Shown here piece after piece: positions 1-10,800 of a stretch of 64,000 nucleotides of DNA. The notes below the pieces were generated by a model, which saw only the letters and a program-made list of their open reading frames with translations, made no database searches and had not been told where the DNA came from. Made by a program: the position numbers and the translations under genes. The DNA comes from Leptospira ognonensis. GTDB lineage: Bacteria; Spirochaetota; Leptospiria; Leptospirales; Leptospiraceae. Position 1 is the first letter of the stretch. Each line of letters begins with the position of its first letter. The stretch lies in NCBI RefSeq assembly GCF_004770745.1, contig NZ_RQGD01000025.1:121371-185370 (forward strand), read 5' to 3'.

Positions 1-43
1 GGCAAAGTAGGCAAAACGTCTCTTCCACAGGGTTCATATCCAT
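1..43 (-). CDS. possible 5' end of a gene running off the left edge
   Basis: An ATG on the minus strand at 43 opens a frame with no stop to the window edge; it reads MDMNPVEETFCLLC. A second in-frame ATG lies at 37. There is no strong ribosome-binding site, and 14 codons are too few to identify anything. It may equally be chance. Confidence 0.25.
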   Translation of the reverse strand, partial: MDMNPVEETFCLLC

Positions 44-114
44 CTTCGTAACTTAAAGGATAGTAGAATTGAATTTTTTAGATACTACAAGTATTTTCCA
101 AGATCTGTGGGAGT

Positions 115-130
115 TGGTACAATTTATGCT
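115..130 (+). promoter_or_regulatory. candidate sigma-54 promoter (-24/-12)
   Basis: The sequence TTGGTAC-AATTTA-TGCT has GG at 116-117 and GC at 128-129 separated by exactly ten bases, as sigma-54 promoters require. Two other consensus positions deviate (C to T after GG, T to A before TGC). It lies about 165 bases upstream of a sigma-54 activator gene, so autoregulation is conceivable. The rest of 44-295 is AT-rich and shows nothing else I recognise. Confidence 0.25.
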
Positions 131-295
131 TAAAGTATAAGCAAAACTAGGTCATTCTCGCACAATCGGGAATTACCGAGTCTAAATGTTTAAACAATAA
201 GTTTATTGCCTTTGAATGAGGCAGTATGAAATATAATTAAGCAGTGCTATTTTGTCGTTATTTTATGCAGTGCGTAGATTTTAAGAGCAAATGAT

Positions 296-2413
296 ATGAG
301 TACAAAGAAAATCAATCCGATTCAGTCGATTCATGACGTGGCAACCGCGATGAATTCGACACAGGACCCCGACGGGCTACTTGAGCTCATTTTAGACAGG
401 TGCATCCAGATTTGTGGCGTAGAATCGGGTTCTCTCATGCTCATCGATGAAAAATCGGGGGTCTTGGATGTCGTGACCTCGCGCGGAATGAACCAACAAG
501 TTTTACGCGATACGAAACTCAAAATCGGGCAAGGGATCACGGGTCTGGCCGCATCAACAGGCAAAGCAAAGCTGATCAACGATGTTTCCAAGGATCCAGA
601 TTACATACAGGTAAAGGAAGATATCAAATCAGAGTTAGTTGCTCCAATGATTGTCGAGGATGGAATCATCGGAATCATTTCTCTAGACTCGAACCGGTTG
701 CAGGCCTTTACGGCGGAGATGCTTGAAATCGTAAGCGTTCTTGCAAACCAAGCAGGTCAGGTCTTTAAAAATTTACAGACTATTCGTAATTTAGAACAGA
801 AAACCAAAATCCAAGCAACCTTAATCGAAATCTCCAAAGTTGTTACTACTACTTTGGATCTAAACGAAATTTTTGAAGGGATAATGGTAACTATAGATAA
901 ATCACTGAGACTAGAGAAAGGTAGTATCGTACTTTATAATAAAGAGGATGGTCTTTTAAAGATTGTTGCGGCTTCTGGTTTGTCTCCGGAAGAGGTAGAA
1001 AAAGGAACGTATCAGCCAGGAGAGGGTATCACAGGAAAGGTATTTGAAACTGGCGAACCGATGATCATCGAATCCGTAGCCAATCATCCCGATTTTTTAA
1101 ACCGTGTTGGCTATCTATCTCATTTCAAACATGATCCGCATAATGTTAGTTTACTTTGTGCTCCCATTTTAAGTGAGCAAAATATTTTGGGAGTGGTCAA
1201 TGCGTTTATTGTCCAAAATAAACATACCGACCTGAAATCGTATTTGGACTTCCTTCAAGTTGTTGCGTCTATCACCTCGCAATCGATTAAGATTCAAAAT
1301 CTTGTGGAGGAAGCAAAAAAAGAAATTTCAAGGGAAAATATTCAGTTAAAGAGAGAACTTAAGAATAAATATAAATTTGGAACATTGATTGGTAAAGCAA
1401 CAGCAATGGAAAAAATGTTTGAGAAGATTCAGCTTGTTGCTGATTCTCGTGCATCCGTCCTCATTACTGGCGAGTCTGGTACGGGAAAGGAGATGATAGC
1501 AAATGCGATCCATTATAATAGCGCGCGTTCCGAGAATCCTTTCATAAAGATCAATTGTGCCGCCATCCCAGAAAACTTACTCGAAAGTGAACTATTTGGA
1601 CACAAAAAGGGCTCATTTACCGGTGCGGTCAGTGACAAAAAAGGTAAATTTGAGTTAGCCGATACCGGTTCCATCTTTCTAGATGAAATCGGAGAGATGG
1701 ATTTAAACCTTCAATCTAAGCTTTTGCGAGTCTTACAAGAACGTGAAATAGAAGCTGTAGGCTCCACAAAAGCTAAAAAGGTAGATGTCCGAATTATTGC
1801 TGCCACCAACGCGGAGTTAGAGCAACTAGTCGCTGAGAAAAAATTTCGTGCAGATTTGTTTTATCGTCTAAACGTTGTTAAAATTAACACTCCTGCATTA
1901 AGGGAACGGACAGAAGACATTCCGCTACTTATAAGTCACTTTTTGGATAAATACGCCAAAGAAAACAATAAGAACATAAAAGGGATCTCAAGGGAAGCAA
2001 GTCGACTGCTGTTAAAATATCGTTGGCCCGGAAATGTTAGAGAACTTGAAAATGTGATAGAGCGAGCGGTAGTATTATCGCAAGATGAATTGTTAACGGA
2101 AGATGATTTTTCTGATCTCGTATTCAGTGTGGATCAACATGCAGAAACCAATCCAGAGATTGCGAGCGTTACACATGTGGAAATACCTGCTAATGCTGAA
2201 GCTTTGGACCTAACCTCTGGTAAACTAACACCGGGGCAGTTAGATAATTTAGATGGAAAGGCAATGGAGATCGTTGTGAATGAAGTCGAGTCACGACTCA
2301 TTCAATACGCCATGAAAAAGTTTAGATACACCAAAACACGCGTCGCAAAGTATTTAGGAATCAATCGAAACACATTGGATAAAAAGATAAAAGAGCTTAA
2401 TATCGAATATTAG
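296..2413 (+). CDS. sigma-54-dependent transcriptional activator with two GAF domains
   Basis: This is a bacterial enhancer-binding protein that uses ATP hydrolysis to open sigma-54 RNA polymerase promoters. The 705 residues hold a GAF domain at about 20-160, a second GAF domain at about 175-335, a short coiled linker, the AAA+ domain at about 360-600 and a Fis-type helix-turn-helix at about 660-705. Visible motifs are Walker A (GESGTGKE, near 392), Walker B (FLDEIGEM, near 461) and the sigma-54 contact loop near 439, which reads GSFTGA instead of the commoner GAFTGA. The tandem GAF domains suggest control by a small ligand such as a cyclic nucleotide, nitric oxide or a redox signal; the ligand cannot be read from sequence. 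It is a single gene, convergent with thiD 9 bases downstream. Its target operon is unknown. Confidence 0.93.
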   Translation: MSTKKINPIQSIHDVATAMNSTQDPDGLLELILDRCIQICGVESGSLMLIDEKSGVLDVVTSRGMNQQVLRDTKLKIGQGITGLAASTGKAKLINDVSKDPDYIQVKEDIKSELVAPMIVEDGIIGIISLDSNRLQAFTAEMLEIVSVLANQAGQVFKNLQTIRNLEQKTKIQATLIEISKVVTTTLDLNEIFEGIMVTIDKSLRLEKGSIVLYNKEDGLLKIVAASGLSPEEVEKGTYQPGEGITGKVFETGEPMIIESVANHPDFLNRVGYLSHFKHDPHNVSLLCAPILSEQNILGVVNAFIVQNKHTDLKSYLDFLQVVASITSQSIKIQNLVEEAKKEISRENIQLKRELKNKYKFGTLIGKATAMEKMFEKIQLVADSRASVLITGESGTGKEMIANAIHYNSARSENPFIKINCAAIPENLLESELFGHKKGSFTGAVSDKKGKFELADTGSIFLDEIGEMDLNLQSKLLRVLQEREIEAVGSTKAKKVDVRIIAATNAELEQLVAEKKFRADLFYRLNVVKINTPALRERTEDIPLLISHFLDKYAKENNKNIKGISREASRLLLKYRWPGNVRELENVIERAVVLSQDELLTEDDFSDLVFSVDQHAETNPEIASVTHVEIPANAEALDLTSGKLTPGQLDNLDGKAMEIVVNEVESRLIQYAMKKFRYTKTRVAKYLGINRNTLDKKIKELNIEY

Positions 2414-2422
2414 TCTCAATTT

Positions 2423-3214
2423 TTAACGATAAGGGAAATGATTCAGGTGAGTGGTCTTTCCCGTTTGTATCGAATCTTCAATGCAATTTTGGATGTAATC
2501 TTTGGCGCGCCCAACGGCTTCTTGTAGGGAAAGTCCATTTGCAAGATAAGAGGTAATCGCTGAGGAGTAGGTGCAACCTGTTCCATGAGTATTTGCATTT
2601 TTGATAAAGGGCTTTTTAAATTCAAACATTGACTGGCCGTCGAAAAGGATATCAATCGCTTCTTTCGCATTTTTAAGATGACCTCCTTTTAGTAGAATCG
2701 GAACTTTAAACATAGCATAGAGTTCCTTTGCAGCAGTCCCGAGTTCATCGTACTCAGCGATCATTCTGTTTAAGAGATGGGAAGCCTCATCTAAATTTGG
2801 AGTGATGATATCAGCAAGTGGGATGAGTTTGGATTTCATGGCTTCAATCGCATCGTCTTGTAGAAGTTTTGCGCCGCTTGTTGCAATCATAACAGGGTCA
2901 ACTACGAGTCGAATCTTTCGGTTCTGAGATAAAATATCGCTAACGGTCGATATGATGCCTTCCGAGAATAGCATTCCTGTTTTGCAGGCGCTAACGGGAA
3001 AATAATTTAGTACGGCATCCATTTGTGATTTTATGAAAGTTACGGGCACCTCATGTATCGCAGCCACTCCATCGGGATTTTGTGCTGTCAGACAAGTCAT
3101 TACCGTTGTCCCAAATGTAGACAGTGAGGTAAAAGTCTTGAGGTCTGCTTGAATGCCTGCGCCACCTCCAGAATCGGAACCAGCAATACTGAGTGTAATA
3201 GGAAAACGTTTCAT
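2423..3214 (-). CDS. thiD: hydroxymethylpyrimidine/phosphomethylpyrimidine kinase
   Basis: This is the kinase that phosphorylates HMP and then HMP-phosphate to HMP-diphosphate in thiamine biosynthesis; it is a ribokinase-fold cytosolic enzyme. The 263 residues match the family length. The N-terminal substrate loop reads AGSDSGGGAGIQAD (near 11) and the C-terminal anion-hole and catalytic Cys motif reads THGTGCT, with the Cys near 214. VLLKGGH in the middle is also typical. It lies 3 bases after the alkyltransferase-like gene on the same strand, so the two are probably co-transcribed. No TPP riboswitch is visible upstream. Confidence 0.93.
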   Translation of the reverse strand: MKRFPITLSIAGSDSGGGAGIQADLKTFTSLSTFGTTVMTCLTAQNPDGVAAIHEVPVTFIKSQMDAVLNYFPVSACKTGMLFSEGIISTVSDILSQNRKIRLVVDPVMIATSGAKLLQDDAIEAMKSKLIPLADIITPNLDEASHLLNRMIAEYDELGTAAKELYAMFKVPILLKGGHLKNAKEAIDILFDGQSMFEFKKPFIKNANTHGTGCTYSSAITSYLANGLSLQEAVGRAKDYIQNCIEDSIQTGKTTHLNHFPYR

Positions 3215-3217
3215 ACT

Positions 3218-3544
3218 TTAAGATTTGAACCAGCCATACTTTTTAAAGTCAATCGAATCTGTGTTGTCGAATACAATTCCCTCGAAGCTCAGTAATTTTT
3301 TTTGCAGAATGGCCCTTGGTGTATCTCCCTTGAAAGAAATCTGTCCTTTGGCGTTGATAACGCGATGCCAGGGAATAGATTGTGATTTTTCTTCTTTTTT
3401 TAAGGCATTTAGTGCATAACCTACGGCACGGGCCGCCCGAGGATGATCAAGGATTAGTGCAATGGTCCCATAGGTTGTTACCTTGCCATACGGTATCTTT
3501 TGCACTGTGGCATAAACTTGGGTAAAAAAACTAAGATTTTTCAT
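3218..3544 (-). CDS. alkyltransferase-like protein (MGMT family, catalytic Cys replaced by Trp)
   Basis: The 108-residue protein is only the DNA-binding domain of O6-alkylguanine-DNA alkyltransferases. The expected catalytic PCHR motif reads PWHR with Trp near residue 59, the hallmark of ATL proteins. These bind and flip O6-alkylguanine but cannot repair it, and hand the lesion to nucleotide excision repair. The helix-turn-helix with the arginine finger (ARAVGYAL) and the IPYGKVTTYG segment are intact, so this looks like a functional ATL and not a decayed MGMT. The start is the ATG at 3544, 70 bases from the divergent DUF455 gene. It is followed by thiD 3 bases later. Confidence 0.9.
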   Translation of the reverse strand: MKNLSFFTQVYATVQKIPYGKVTTYGTIALILDHPRAARAVGYALNALKKEEKSQSIPWHRVINAKGQISFKGDTPRAILQKKLLSFEGIVFDNTDSIDFKKYGWFKS

Positions 3545-3614
3545 GTGTAAAAAAAGCTTTCAGTAAATCCCAAATTCACGATTCTATTCCTTAGAGATTC
3601 CTTCAATCCATAAA

Positions 3615-4493
3615 ATGAAAATATCCGAATACGCAAAACATTTGTTACTTTCCGATTCTCTAGAGGATAAATTTTTAGCACCAGCAAAAGTTTGGGAAGA
3701 GGATGACGAAAAAAATCCCCTCCGTATTGAAAAACCGAATCGTCCTGCGGCATTAATGTTTTCCGATCAGAGGACGAAAATTCCGAGAGTAGAACACCTG
3801 AACCAGCCTTCTGCACGTGGATTGACTTTGCACCATTTTGCCAATCACGAATTGATGGCTATCGAATTATTCGCATTTGCTTTGTTAGCCTTTCCGGATG
3901 CTCCAAAAAGGGTTAAACTTGGTTTTCTTAAAACAATAGAGGAAGAACAATTTCATCTAAAGCTTTATCTTAATCGCATGAATGATTTTGGAATCCAGTT
4001 TGGAGATATCCCTCTAAATTATATGTTCTGGAAACAAATTCCTAAAATGAAATCCTTGGAGTCTTTTAGTGCCATTATGTCGATTTCTTTTGAAGGGGCA
4101 AATTTGGATTTTTCTCAAATTTATACCCAAGCCTTTCTTCACTTTGGAGATTTCGAAACTGCCAAAATCATGAATCAAGTTTTTGAGGATGAAGTGAAAC
4201 ACGTGAAAAGAGGACTTAGAATCCTTCAAAACAAAACGACATCTACGTCATTAGAGTGGAGCCATTATCTATCATTACTTGAGTATCCACTGACACCTAG
4301 AAGGGCAAAAGGATTTTTTTATTTTCCAGAGACACGAAAGTTGGCTGGACTTAACGATGAATTTTGCAGAGAACTCGGGAATTTCAGAGATGAATACTCG
4401 GAAAAGGTGAACTTAAGAGGACTTGGAAATCTGAAAATTGAACAGAAGATGATCAGAAAATCGGACTTGCAGTATCCAAGCCTATCACTATAA
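3615..4493 (+). CDS. ferritin-like DUF455 family protein
   Basis: The 292-residue protein has the two-helix-pair pattern of the ferritin-like DUF455 family, with candidate metal ligands in HHFANHE (near 73-79), IEEEQFH (near 108-114) and FEDEVKHVKRG (near 190). Members are predicted di-iron proteins related to the tRNA hydroxylase MiaE; their reaction is not established. There is no signal peptide, so it should be cytosolic. It is divergent from the ATL/thiD pair and is followed 31 bases later by a c-type cytochrome gene. The start ATG at 3615 follows a short leader of about 70 bases. Confidence 0.8.
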   Translation: MKISEYAKHLLLSDSLEDKFLAPAKVWEEDDEKNPLRIEKPNRPAALMFSDQRTKIPRVEHLNQPSARGLTLHHFANHELMAIELFAFALLAFPDAPKRVKLGFLKTIEEEQFHLKLYLNRMNDFGIQFGDIPLNYMFWKQIPKMKSLESFSAIMSISFEGANLDFSQIYTQAFLHFGDFETAKIMNQVFEDEVKHVKRGLRILQNKTTSTSLEWSHYLSLLEYPLTPRRAKGFFYFPETRKLAGLNDEFCRELGNFRDEYSEKVNLRGLGNLKIEQKMIRKSDLQYPSLSL

Positions 4494-4524
4494 CTGTTCT
4501 GCAATCTACGAATAGGAACATTCT

Positions 4525-4932
4525 ATGAAAAAATCATTACTCTTCAGTTCATTTATTTTGTTTGTTTGTTTCACTTTGGTCATTTACTCCGAAAAAAAAA
4601 GTAAAACCTATCAGTCTGAGATGACCCTTCATGATTTTATGGAAGACTATACGAAACCAGCCACAAAGTTATACGACAAGCAAGGAAATGCAGAGTATCT
4701 AAATAAGATTCTTGAAAAAGTTTCTGCTATGGCACCGGCTGACGAACAGGCGGAATGGAAAGAGATTATAGATTCTAAACTGGCAGTTGGTAAACCAGAA
4801 GATTCCTGTAAATCCTGCCATACAAAGTTTAAGAAAGACTATAAGAAAAAGTACCGCAAAAAGTTGATTTCAGTTCCTGAAGAGTTTCGAAATTTTCCCG
4901 AGGAAATCAAAACACTTCTCAAGAAAAAATAA
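4525..4932 (+). CDS. small exported c-type cytochrome, single haem
   Basis: The 135-residue protein has an N-terminal signal sequence (KKSLLFSSFILFVCFTLVIY) and one haem-attachment motif CKSCH at residues 95-99. The rest is helical and very rich in lysine after the haem site. The layout, with helices first and CxxCH near the C-terminus, resembles cytochrome c' or c-556 four-helix proteins, although the length is on the short side. It should be periplasmic or anchored by the uncleaved signal. An AGGAAC ribosome-binding site precedes the ATG. Its partner oxidoreductase is not in the window. Confidence 0.75.
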   Translation: MKKSLLFSSFILFVCFTLVIYSEKKSKTYQSEMTLHDFMEDYTKPATKLYDKQGNAEYLNKILEKVSAMAPADEQAEWKEIIDSKLAVGKPEDSCKSCHTKFKKDYKKKYRKKLISVPEEFRNFPEEIKTLLKKK

Positions 4933-5019
4933 GGTTAATGGTTTCTTAATTATGAAAAATTTTTCTTAATCTCGCTTGTCTAGCTATTCTTTAATCATTA
5001 TGCTTAAATAGTAATTATA

Positions 5020-6240
5020 ATGATTAAAGAATTTTGTATTTTATTTTTCATTTTGTCTCTCTCGATCTTTTCAGAAGCGATCGAAAAGGAGTCTTCTGTT
5101 AAAACGACTGACACAAAACCTTTCAACCCTTTGCCGACTGATCAGGTATTGCCCAAGTCTCTGAAATTTGGTGCTTTTATCGATGCCTACTACCTATACA
5201 ATCTCAATTTACCTAAAGGTACAGAGCGAAAGTTCACGACACAAGGTGTAAGAAACAATGAGTTCAATATCAACTTAGCGCATATCGATGTAAAGGTAGA
5301 AGAAGATAAGTATAGAGGAAGGATAGCACTGCAATGGGGGACATCAGTAAACAGCAATTATGCGGGAGAGATTTCAAAGGATGTAACTTCAAACCAAGCT
5401 TCTGTTAAAAATATACAAGAAGCCTATGTAGGATTTAGATTATCTAAGTCAACATGGGTTGATGGCGGTATCTTTTTTGGAAATATCGGACGTGAATCTT
5501 GGATCTCACAGCAGAATTGGAACTATACGAGAGCTTTCGCACTGGACTACGTGCCTTACTACTCTACAGGCGTAAAACTTTCACATGAGTTTTCAGATAA
5601 ATTGAGCATGCAACTTCAGATCTTAAATGGATGGCAAATCATCACGGATACAAATAGGGATAAATCCTTCGGGAGCCAAATTAAATATTTATTTACTCCA
5701 AAATTAAGTATGACCCTCAATCAGTATGTGGGAAATGATGCGCCAGACAATGAAAGAAGGCAAGTTCGTCTTTATAATAACACCATTCTTGAATGGAATG
5801 TTTTGGAGTGGTTGTCGCTTGCTGGACAATTTGATATTGGTGCACAGAAAGCCAAACAAAGTTTAGTTTATGAACCTTGGTTACAAAGTTACAATCCAGC
5901 TCTTTTTTCATCTCCTTACCGAGATGCGGCGGCGAGTGCATACAAACAGTGGTACCATGGAACATTCTGGATTAGTTTCAATCTATCTCCAGATTATCGA
6001 TTGAGTTTTAGATTGGAACGCATGTATGATCCTTTGCAAGTTGTTGCATCAACTGGAACACGAAATGGATTTATGACAAATGGATATACGACAACCTTTG
6101 ATATCCTCTCGTTTCATCCTGGTTTGTTGCGATTTGAGTATGCCTACCGCAGGTCTGCGGACGCGGTCTTTGAGTATAGAAACTCACTTACTTCCAAGAA
6201 GGAAGATTTCCTTGTCGTGGCCTTCTCTATGAAATTATAG
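5020..6240 (+). CDS. outer-membrane beta-barrel porin (BBP2/OmpL-like)
   Basis: The 406-residue protein has a signal peptide (IKEFCILFFILSLSIFSEA) and then alternating hydrophobic and polar strands rich in aromatic residues. The segment GAFIDAYYLYNLNLP near residue 50 is typical of the putative beta-barrel porin-2 family. It ends with the barrel-type strand DFLVVAFSMKL. It is monocistronic, with an AT-rich promoter region of 87 bases, and converges on the Omp85-type gene. Substrate specificity cannot be inferred. Confidence 0.8.
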   Translation: MIKEFCILFFILSLSIFSEAIEKESSVKTTDTKPFNPLPTDQVLPKSLKFGAFIDAYYLYNLNLPKGTERKFTTQGVRNNEFNINLAHIDVKVEEDKYRGRIALQWGTSVNSNYAGEISKDVTSNQASVKNIQEAYVGFRLSKSTWVDGGIFFGNIGRESWISQQNWNYTRAFALDYVPYYSTGVKLSHEFSDKLSMQLQILNGWQIITDTNRDKSFGSQIKYLFTPKLSMTLNQYVGNDAPDNERRQVRLYNNTILEWNVLEWLSLAGQFDIGAQKAKQSLVYEPWLQSYNPALFSSPYRDAAASAYKQWYHGTFWISFNLSPDYRLSFRLERMYDPLQVVASTGTRNGFMTNGYTTTFDILSFHPGLLRFEYAYRRSADAVFEYRNSLTSKKEDFLVVAFSMKL

Positions 6241-6292
6241 AAATAATTTTATGTAAGTGAAAGTTCAAATGCGCGTATTTTGAAACGGACAA

Positions 6293-7729
6293 TTAAAAGG
6301 CATGCGCGAAGTCGATGAAGAGCTGTGTGTCTTCTTTTGACTTCGCTAAATCGATCAGAATCACTGTCGCCTGGTTCCAGATAATGCGTAATCCACTTCC
6401 GTAAGAAAATTTATAGCTCTGCAATCCGATTTTTTTCTCTGAATCCCAGACTCTTCCATAATCATAAAAAGGGACGAAACTAAAGGTAAACTCTTGTTCA
6501 CCCATTTTCAGTGAGGCAAATCTCCATCTTACTTCGTAACTTCCGAATCCAGCCATGGTACCAATAAAACGATCTTGTCTATAACCTCGGACTGTCTGCA
6601 ATCCACCAATGCCCGTTAGGGGACCGTCCACGCTCCACATATATCTGATTTCAGAGAAAGGAGTACCAGATGAGGAGTATGATCCTGCAATGCGAGTGGC
6701 AAAAACAAGTTCTTCAAAGACCGAAGGAAATAGTTTTCTAAAGTATTTCATCTGAAAGAATAATTTATTATAATCAAAAGAGGAACCAGTGTTTTTGGAT
6801 ACATTCGCAATATTGAACTCAACCAAAATCCCACTATCTGGGTCTGGTTCGAAATCACGGGTATCGTAGGCAATGCCTGTCCTGAAATAATTCGCCTGAC
6901 CACCATTATATCCTTTGATCCTTCCCGCTAAAAAATCTTCGGTTAATTTTGACTCACTATTTGGAACTGATGTTTCCCAAAGGGCGTCGCCAAACAAAGG
7001 ATCTTTTGAAGGCGACCAGGCCTTGTCAGAATGCCGGATGATATTTTTGGAAATCTCACTAGCCCCGATCCATTTAAACGCTTTCCAAAAAGTATAATCA
7101 ATACTGTTGAACAAGGTTGTTGAATTGAACGTATAACTATTGTAACCTTGGTCTGAATAATTCCCTCCTGCAATTTCAGAAGGCTTAAATGCAGGACGTC
7201 TATAAGATTGATTTTCCTCATAGCCATTATAATTGGGGCTATCATAATCACCATATCCTGGTTGGTTTCTCGGACGTTCCTTTAATGTTTCTAGGGATTT
7301 TTCACCGACACCGAAATACTGAGAATTCGGGTTATAATCCCAACCAAGACTCGACTTGAATCGAAATGCGGTTTCGAAAATATAAGGAGTATCTAAAGAG
7401 ATGAAATAATTTCTCACGCCCTGGTTAGTTTGGAAGAGTTGGGAACTCACCTTGTACTGATAAGGTTGGTATTCGAAGTATTCATCGGTTTTTTTACCGT
7501 TAAAAAATAAGTTTGTCCGTAGGCCACCCCCTTGTCCTCGAACAGGATCAGAACTAAAAAGCGGAAGGGCATTGAAATAAAAACCCTCTTTTTTATGAGC
7601 TAACTCTTCCTCGTCGAGTTTTTTATCTTCGTGAAGTTCGATGCGCTTGGTTTTTTCCTGAGAATACAAGGGATTGCTAAATGCTAAGACCATCGTGCCG
7701 AAATAGAGATAGCGAAGGAGGGTAGGCAC
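6293..7729 (-). CDS. Omp85/BamA-like surface antigen barrel protein
   Basis: The 478-residue outer-membrane protein has a signal peptide ending at FSNPLYSQ. The C-terminal half carries hallmarks of the bacterial surface antigen (D15) barrel: YDTRDFEPDPDSG, the VRGY motif in TVRGYRQDRF, and a terminal strand ending in FAHAF. It is much shorter than BamA and I see no POTRA repeats before the barrel, so it is more likely a patatin-like or metallophosphatase-type Omp85 relative than the core assembly factor. It stands alone between two convergent or unlinked genes. Confidence 0.78.
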   Translation of the reverse strand: MPTLLRYLYFGTMVLAFSNPLYSQEKTKRIELHEDKKLDEEELAHKKEGFYFNALPLFSSDPVRGQGGGLRTNLFFNGKKTDEYFEYQPYQYKVSSQLFQTNQGVRNYFISLDTPYIFETAFRFKSSLGWDYNPNSQYFGVGEKSLETLKERPRNQPGYGDYDSPNYNGYEENQSYRRPAFKPSEIAGGNYSDQGYNSYTFNSTTLFNSIDYTFWKAFKWIGASEISKNIIRHSDKAWSPSKDPLFGDALWETSVPNSESKLTEDFLAGRIKGYNGGQANYFRTGIAYDTRDFEPDPDSGILVEFNIANVSKNTGSSFDYNKLFFQMKYFRKLFPSVFEELVFATRIAGSYSSSGTPFSEIRYMWSVDGPLTGIGGLQTVRGYRQDRFIGTMAGFGSYEVRWRFASLKMGEQEFTFSFVPFYDYGRVWDSEKKIGLQSYKFSYGSGLRIIWNQATVILIDLAKSKEDTQLFIDFAHAF

Positions 7730-7802
7730 AATTAGCTTAGGTTAAAGAATTGAATCGAGCGAGTCAAATTGAATATCAAAAGGAAAATAGGTGATATGAT
7801 GA

Positions 7803-7845
7803 AAATAAAAAAGCCTTAAACAATCTCATGAATTGGTAAGGCTTT
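7803..7845 (-). terminator. rho-independent terminator of the czc operon
   Basis: On the minus strand, AAAGCCTTA and TAAGGCTTT form a 9-bp stem at 7810-7818 and 7837-7845. A nested CAAT/ATTG stem sits in the loop, and the hairpin is followed by TTTATTTTC. It lies 32 bases after the czcA stop codon. Confidence 0.8.
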
Positions 7846-7876
7846 CAAAATGTGTATTTTCTAATGATTTGTATTT

Positions 7877-10800
7877 TTAAGAGCCAGCGGATCCATCTCT
7901 TTTTTTACTCATTTTCTTGCTTTTTTTCGCGATTTTCTTTTCTTCATACGAAGACAGTTCTGATTCTTCAGCAGAATGTGCGAAGCTAGAATCAAATGTT
8001 CGGCTAGGAAAATATTCCTTCGAAGATACCTCTTTTCTTTCCCCGACTACCATCAGATAAAGAGACGGAAGAATGGTTAAAACGAGTAACATTGCAGAGA
8101 ACAGTCCACCAACAATTACGGTTGCTAGTGGTCTTTGGATGTCGGAACCAACACCCGTTCCTAGAGTCGCTGGAATCAATCCAAGTAAAGCAAGGAGCAT
8201 CGTCATAAGCATGGGACGAAGCTGGATCACGGCTGCTTTACTTACAGCATCTTTGGTAGATATGTTAGGCTCATCGATGAGTAGATGGTTCGTTCTGGAT
8301 ACAAAAAGTACTCCTGACATCGTTGCAATCCCAAATAAGGATATGAAACCAACACCACCTGATACGTTAAAATAGTAACCACGTAATAAGAGCGCATAGA
8401 TCCCACCAACTAGTGAGAGTGGGATACAAGCGAGAGCTACGTATACATATTTTAAATTTCTATATAACATGTACAATACGCCAAAGATAATTAGAATAGT
8501 AATTGGAATTACAATTGCTAATTTTTTACCTACGCGGGCTAAATTTTCATATTGCCCACCAAATCTAATTTCGTAACCATCTGGTAATTTAATTTTTTCT
8601 TTGACTTTCTTTTGCAATTCTGCAACAAATCCACCCTGGTCCCTTCCCCTAACATTTGTTCGAACGGTAACAACACGTCGTCCTTCTTGTCGAAAGATCA
8701 TCGTTGGACCGTCGATCAAATCAATATCGGCAAGTTGAGATAGTGGAATGCGTTCACCTTTCGGCGAGATGATCGGCATATTTTCAATCGCCTGTTTGGA
8801 GGCACGGTAATCCTTTGAAAATCTCACTACAATTCCAAAACGTGCTGGCGTTTTGGGTGGCGTATCCGATGGACCTTCATAGAGAGTACTCACTCTTTGC
8901 ATTCCGATGGCTGCCTCGATCATTTGTTGGATATCAATGACGTTGATGCCAAATCTAGCGGCTGCCTCACGATTGATTTTGATGGTGAGTTGGGGACTTT
9001 GGTTTTCTTGCTCGATTCCAAACTCGCTAGCCCCTTTCATGTCTTTAACAATATCTAAGATTTCAGTTCCGATATCTCGCATGACTTTTAAGTCATTGCC
9101 TGAAACGAAAACTGCCAAATCGGCAATCGTCCCCATGATGGCTTCCGATAAATTGTCCATGATTGGCTGAGAAAAACTAATGCGAGCTCCGGGAAGAGTT
9201 GCTTCTAGGTCATTTCTCATTCGCAGCAGTAGTTGAGTTTTCGTTATCTTCTCTTTCCAATCATCATAGTCTTTTAATCCGATGAGCACCTCTAGCCTGT
9301 TTGGTGGAAGCGGATCAGTTCCGTCGTCGTTTCGACCTAACTGTGATAAAACAACTGCAATTTGTTCATTCTTATAAATTGTTTGGCGAATTTTAGGCAT
9401 GAACTTTCTTGCTTCTGGGAGAGAAATACCGACGGGAAAGAAAATTCGAATGTTAAAACCGCCTTCATCCATCTCTGGCAAAAACTCGGTTCCCATTGCA
9501 TACATTCCGATGGCAAGCAATACTGTAACGACACTGAAAGTGACTTTCACCACCTTGCGAGATCGTTCTACAATGTATTTTATCAAAATTTCATATTTCT
9601 TCTCAAGCCAATGATAAAAAGGATTGTGCCATTCGATTGGTCCAGGATTTGCCGATTCAAAATACTTACGATAGATGATCGACATGATGACGGGAATGAC
9701 TGTCATCGCAAAAATGAGAGCACCTAGTATGGCAAAAGAGATTGTAAAGGCCATAGGTTTGAAGAGTCTACCTTCGATTCTCTCAAATGAAAAAATAGGT
9801 AGATACGCCAATATGATAATCAAAATTGAAAAGAGGATTTCTGTTCCTACTTCTGCCGATGCATCTCTTGTAAAAACAAGGATACCTTTTTGCTTTTCTG
9901 CTGGTGTCGCATCCCTGTAACGCCGCATGATATTTTCTACCATAATTACAGCACCGTCTACGATGATACCAAAATCGATGGCACCTAGCGAGAGCAAACT
10001 TGCCGGAATGCCCGTTAGGTTCATTAGTAAAAAAGCAAACAGCATGGCGAATGGTATGGTAGCGACAACGACAAGGGATGCTCGAACACTACCGATAAAG
10101 AAAATTAATACTAAACTGACAACTACGATACCTTCAATTAATGTTTTACCAATCGTTCGTAATGTATAATTTACAAGGTCTGTTCGATCATAAGTATTTC
10201 GAAGCTGTACGCCTTCAGGTAAATAGTTTTCATTGATTTCTTTGACCTTTGCACGTATTCGTTCCCCCATCTCATTCGGGTCACCCCAACGTCTCATGGC
10301 AACTAACCCTTGTACAGAGGAGTCAACATCGATCAATCCATCTATGTCGTTCTGTATCGTATATCCGAGCACACCGCTTGGTATCGGATGTGAAATCTCG
10401 ACTGTTCCAAGGTCACGTATGAAGACAGGAACGCCATTTACAGTTTTTACGACTATATCTTCAATGTGTTTTGGATCACGAATGGCTCCGAGCGATCGAA
10501 TCGGAAAGCCTTGCTCCCCTTGGAGTAATAAATTTCCACCTGTGTTTAAGTTGTTTTCTTGGATGGCGGTGATGACATCTCGTATCGTTAATTTATATCG
10601 AATTAATTTGTCTGGAGAAGTCACTACGTGGAATTGTTTCGGAAGCCCACCGAATGTGACTACATCGGCAATCCCTGGTATCTGGAGCATCTTAGGCATG
10701 ACAATCCAGTCCTGAATCGTTCGAAGTTCCATCGGCGTATGGTTTCCGCTTGATTCAATGACATAACGGTAAATCTCACCCACGGGTGAACTCATCGGAC

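Noticed and set aside
3541..3816. 91-codon minus-strand frame opposite the DUF455 start
   Set aside because: Antisense to a clear gene; no ribosome-binding site or domains.
8073..10715. Several plus-strand frames of 60-160 codons opposite czcA
   Set aside because: They are antisense shadows of a full-length RND gene with intact motifs and have no recognisable domains.
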